From positions 32,963-96,962 of the forward strand of contig JAFDDG010000017.1 of assembly GCA_019310965.1 (NCBI GenBank): a DNA stretch of 64,000 bases, in the 5' to 3' direction. Within the stretch, counting starts at the first letter, position 1; every line of letters begins with the position of its first letter. Below are positions 62,140 to 64,000 of the stretch, piece by piece. Source of the DNA: Deltaproteobacteria bacterium (GTDB taxonomy: Bacteria; Myxococcota_A; UBA9160; SMWR01). The translations under genes and the position numbers were made by a program. The notes beneath the pieces were generated by a model that saw only the letters and a program-made list of their open reading frames with translations, had not been told where the DNA came from and made no database searches.

Positions 62140-62748
62140 TCAAACCGAGCGGATCGCCTCCCAGGCGAACTCGGCTGCCTGTCGCAGGCGCAGCTCGATC
62201 GGGTAGTCCGGGTCGGCGAGCCAGTTGGTGATCGCGGCGTTGAGGATGCCGACCACCATCTCCGCCAGGAATGCCGCGTCCCGATCGGGGCGCACGTCTC
62301 CCTGCTCCTGGCCTTCGCGCAGCATTGCAGCGAAGGGCTCGTGGATGCGCGCGACGTACGAAGGCGGCTGACCCGGTCCGGATTCGCTGCGCACCAGCTC
62401 CAGCAACACGTAGCGGGCGAGGTCCCGAGATTCGGCGATCTGGTCCGCCGCGCGGGTCGCGAAGCCCGTCAGGCGTTCGCGGGTCGAGTCGGCGGCGCTG
62501 AACTCATCCTCGAGCATGAGCTCGAGGAAGCCGAGAGCCTCGGTGGTCATCTGCCCCAGCAGGGCGCTCTTGCTCTGGAAATGGTTGAAGAACGTCGCCG
62601 GCACGACATCGGCCGCTTCGGCGATTTGATTCACCGTGGTGCGCTCGAACCCCTGGGTGCGGAAGAGGTCCATGGCCACGCCGTAGATGCGAAGCCGCCG
62701 CTCGTGCTTTCGCTTCTCCAGCCGCCCCATCGCCGCCGGCTCCGCCAT
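62140..62748 (-). CDS. TetR family transcriptional regulator
   Basis: A 202-residue repressor. The N-terminal HTH is RIYGVAMDLFRTQGFERTTVNQ plus IAEAADVVPATFFNHFQSK. The C-terminal ligand domain (about 70-200) is unremarkable (LARYVLLELVRSES, EMVVGILNAAITNWL). It is divergent from the ferredoxin gene; the dyad at 62888 is the likely operator. Start chosen at ATG 62748 (MAEPAAMGRLEKR); a GTG at 62763 is possible. Confidence 0.9.
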   Translation of the reverse strand: MAEPAAMGRLEKRKHERRLRIYGVAMDLFRTQGFERTTVNQIAEAADVVPATFFNHFQSKSALLGQMTTEALGFLELMLEDEFSAADSTRERLTGFATRAADQIAESRDLARYVLLELVRSESGPGQPPSYVARIHEPFAAMLREGQEQGDVRPDRDAAFLAEMVVGILNAAITNWLADPDYPIELRLRQAAEFAWEAIRSV

Positions 62749-62887
62749 GGGATCTGTCTTCACCCTGGCAACATAATGCACCGGGCCACCCTGTTTGACC
62801 GCTGGAGCGGCCCGCTTGGGACCACAGCCATCGATCCATCTTATGGAAAATACACGGAAATTCTGATTCCCTTCAAGAAAGTTGGAG

Positions 62888-62927
62888 ATCACTCGAATCT
62901 TGGTGTTAATTCCAAGACTGGTGTGAT
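62888..62927. promoter_or_regulatory. 40-bp symmetric dyad, likely TetR operator
   Basis: Centre-symmetric arms: ATCAC (62888-62892), TCTTGG (62898-62903), TTAA at the centre (62906-62909), CCAAGA (62912-62917), GTGAT (62923-62927). Both outer arms are at 5 bases from the inner ones. A -35-like TTGGTG (62900-62905) and -10-like TGATAT (62924-62929) for the ferredoxin gene lie in the same place, so binding should block that promoter. Confidence 0.65.
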
Positions 62928-63004
62928 ATGCAAGTTCGTGGACGGGCCGAAGCCGAGGGGTCCCCGGGGTCACGGCCCTCCGCCACGCCGGGAGATCTGC
63001 CCCT

Positions 63005-63286
63005 ATGCCGAGTCGTTTTGAAGTGATCGAAGAGGACTGCATTGGCTGCGGGCTGTGCTCGCAACGGGCCCCTGAGAACTTCGAGGTTCCTGCCGACACC
63101 AGGCTGGCCCAGGTCTTCAAGCAGCCCGAGACCTCCGCGGAAGAGGAAGCCTGTCTCGCGGCTTCCGACTACTGCCCCGTGGGTGGGGTGCAGGTGGGTG
63201 CTGTCGCTGCCGACTCCTCGACGGGCGGCGCCCAGGCCACGCTGATTCCGGCTGGAGATTCCACGCCGGTCAACTTCGCCTCTTAG
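63005..63286 (+). CDS. Single-cluster ferredoxin
   Basis: A 93-residue ferredoxin. The cluster ligands are in EDCIGCGLCSQRAPENF (Cys12, Cys15, Cys18) and YCPVGG (a further Cys), with a longer middle loop. It can hold one [4Fe-4S] or [3Fe-4S] cluster and supply electrons to an oxygenase. The gene is preceded by GGGAGA and followed after 17 bp by a ferritin-like protein gene. The C-terminus (from about 70) is a flexible extension. Confidence 0.88.
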   Translation: MPSRFEVIEEDCIGCGLCSQRAPENFEVPADTRLAQVFKQPETSAEEEACLAASDYCPVGGVQVGAVAADSSTGGAQATLIPAGDSTPVNFAS

Positions 63287-63303
63287 GACTGGAGAACTGA
63301 TTC

Positions 63304-64000
63304 ATGAACTTCGAAACCATCGATACCACCGTCCAGGCATTCTGGCGCTACGACTACGAGACGAACATCAAGGCGCTTCGCGATCTCTACGAAGTGGCCA
63401 AGAAGGAGCAGTGGAACGCGGCCACGGACATCCCCTGGGAGATTGAGACCGACCCGATGGACGTCGGAGACATGAGCGCTCCGAACGCCGAGCCCTTCGA
63501 CTTCGTGAAGGCACTCCCCGAGGAGAAGCAGATCGAACTCGCCAAGCGGAAGTCGGCCCATCTGCTGTCCACCTTCCTGCACGGCGAGCAGGGCGCGATG
63601 ATGATCTGCGGACAGCTCGTGGAGGTCGTGCCGGACATGGACGCCAAGCTCTACGCCTCCACGCAGGTCATCGACGAGGCGCGTCACGTCGAGGTCTTCC
63701 ACCGCTACATCACGCGCCTGGACCGCGTCTACCCGATCATGCCCGGACTGAAGGCGCTGCTCAACGCGGTGCTCCAAGCCGATCTCTGGCAGATGAAGTG
63801 CGTCGGCATGCAGGTCATCGCGGAGAGCCTGGCGATGGGTTCGTTCAAGACCATGATGAAGCTCACCAATGACAAGGTCTTCCGCGAGGTGGTGACGCTC
63901 ACCTCCCAGGACGAGGCGCGGCACGTGTCCTACGGACTCATCTACATGAAGGATGCGATTCCGAAGATGAACGAGGTCGACCGCGATCGCCTCGAGGACT
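63304..64000 (+). CDS. Ferritin-like/R2-like di-iron protein (3' end cut off)
   Basis: The first 232 residues of a helical protein. Possible di-iron ligands are in LHGEQGAMM, VIDEARHVEVFH (ExxH), VIAESLAMGSFK and TSQDEARHVSYG (ExxH), the pattern of R2-like and ferritin-like oxygenases or oxidases. With the ferredoxin upstream, it may be an oxygenase for an unknown substrate. It starts MNFETIDTTVQAFWRYD. The C-terminus is outside the window. Confidence 0.82.
   Translation, partial: MNFETIDTTVQAFWRYDYETNIKALRDLYEVAKKEQWNAATDIPWEIETDPMDVGDMSAPNAEPFDFVKALPEEKQIELAKRKSAHLLSTFLHGEQGAMMICGQLVEVVPDMDAKLYASTQVIDEARHVEVFHRYITRLDRVYPIMPGLKALLNAVLQADLWQMKCVGMQVIAESLAMGSFKTMMKLTNDKVFREVVTLTSQDEARHVSYGLIYMKDAIPKMNEVDRDRLED

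Overview
The window is about 64 kb of very GC-rich DNA packed with genes on both strands. It comes from a Gram-negative bacterium: there are several lipoprotein signal peptides, a PspA-type membrane-stress protein, an M48 periplasmic protease and c-type cytochromes. The gene mix (NtrC-type sigma-54 regulators, a globin-coupled kinase, CaiB/BaiF, MaoC and TesB acyl-CoA genes, sulfotransferase-type genes, a tungsten-type aldehyde oxidoreductase, B12-dependent ribonucleotide reductase) fits the former Deltaproteobacteria and relatives (Myxococcota, Desulfobacterota, Binatota). That placement is inference; there is no rRNA gene to settle it. I saw no prophage, insertion sequence or CRISPR array.

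Layout. 1-19.8 kb is mainly housekeeping and envelope genes: a partial CoA-transferase, a dCache-type nucleotide cyclase, methyl-, glycosyl- and sulfotransferases, a damaged arylsulfotransferase, MaoC hydratase, M48 lipoprotein protease, a GGDEF-like/EAL protein, lipoproteins, TesB, valS and a trio of zinc-independent ribosomal proteins (S14, L31 type B, L28). 19.9-35.3 kb is a stress or low-oxygen island: a globin-coupled histidine kinase with its sigma-54 response regulator, a CBS protein, three universal stress proteins, two hemerythrin-like proteins, a heme-binding secreted protein coupled to a trehalose-synthase-like glycosyltransferase and a beta-CASP RNase, membrane proteins, a cytochrome c lipoprotein and an aldehyde:ferredoxin oxidoreductase homologue. 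35.5-41.2 kb holds rmuC, a TPR protein, a decayed PLP-dependent lyase, a crotonase and a MATE exporter. 41.2-45.8 kb is an operon of two paralogous membrane histidine kinases, an NtrC-type regulator and PspA, preceded by a near-perfect sigma-54 promoter and a consensus IHF site. 45.8-56 kb holds a secreted serine protease, TPR protein, ELM1-like protein, ABC exporter, a zinc-ribbon protein with an inactivated nuclease fold, and a membrane spermidine-synthase-like protein. 56.3-61.6 kb is a second stress island: CBS protein, HPF/cold-shock fusion, class II ribonucleotide reductase, archease, RtcB and a zinc-ribbon protein. The right end has tRNA-Arg with a GCG anticodon, and a TetR regulator divergent from a ferredoxin and a ferritin-like di-iron protein that runs off the edge, with a 40-bp dyad between them.

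How the parts may work together. Several stress genes carry upstream sequences that match the -24/-12 sigma-54 pattern with correct spacing (clearest before the USP genes, the hemerythrin gene, the CBS gene and the twin-kinase operon). Two NtrC-family activators lie in the same window. The simplest model is that the globin kinase/regulator pair senses a diatomic gas and switches on a dormancy or microaerobic programme (USP, CBS, hemerythrin, trehalose, ribosome hibernation, RNA repair, oxygen-independent dNTP synthesis), while the twin-kinase/NtrC/PspA operon handles membrane stress. This is inference from motifs and gene order.
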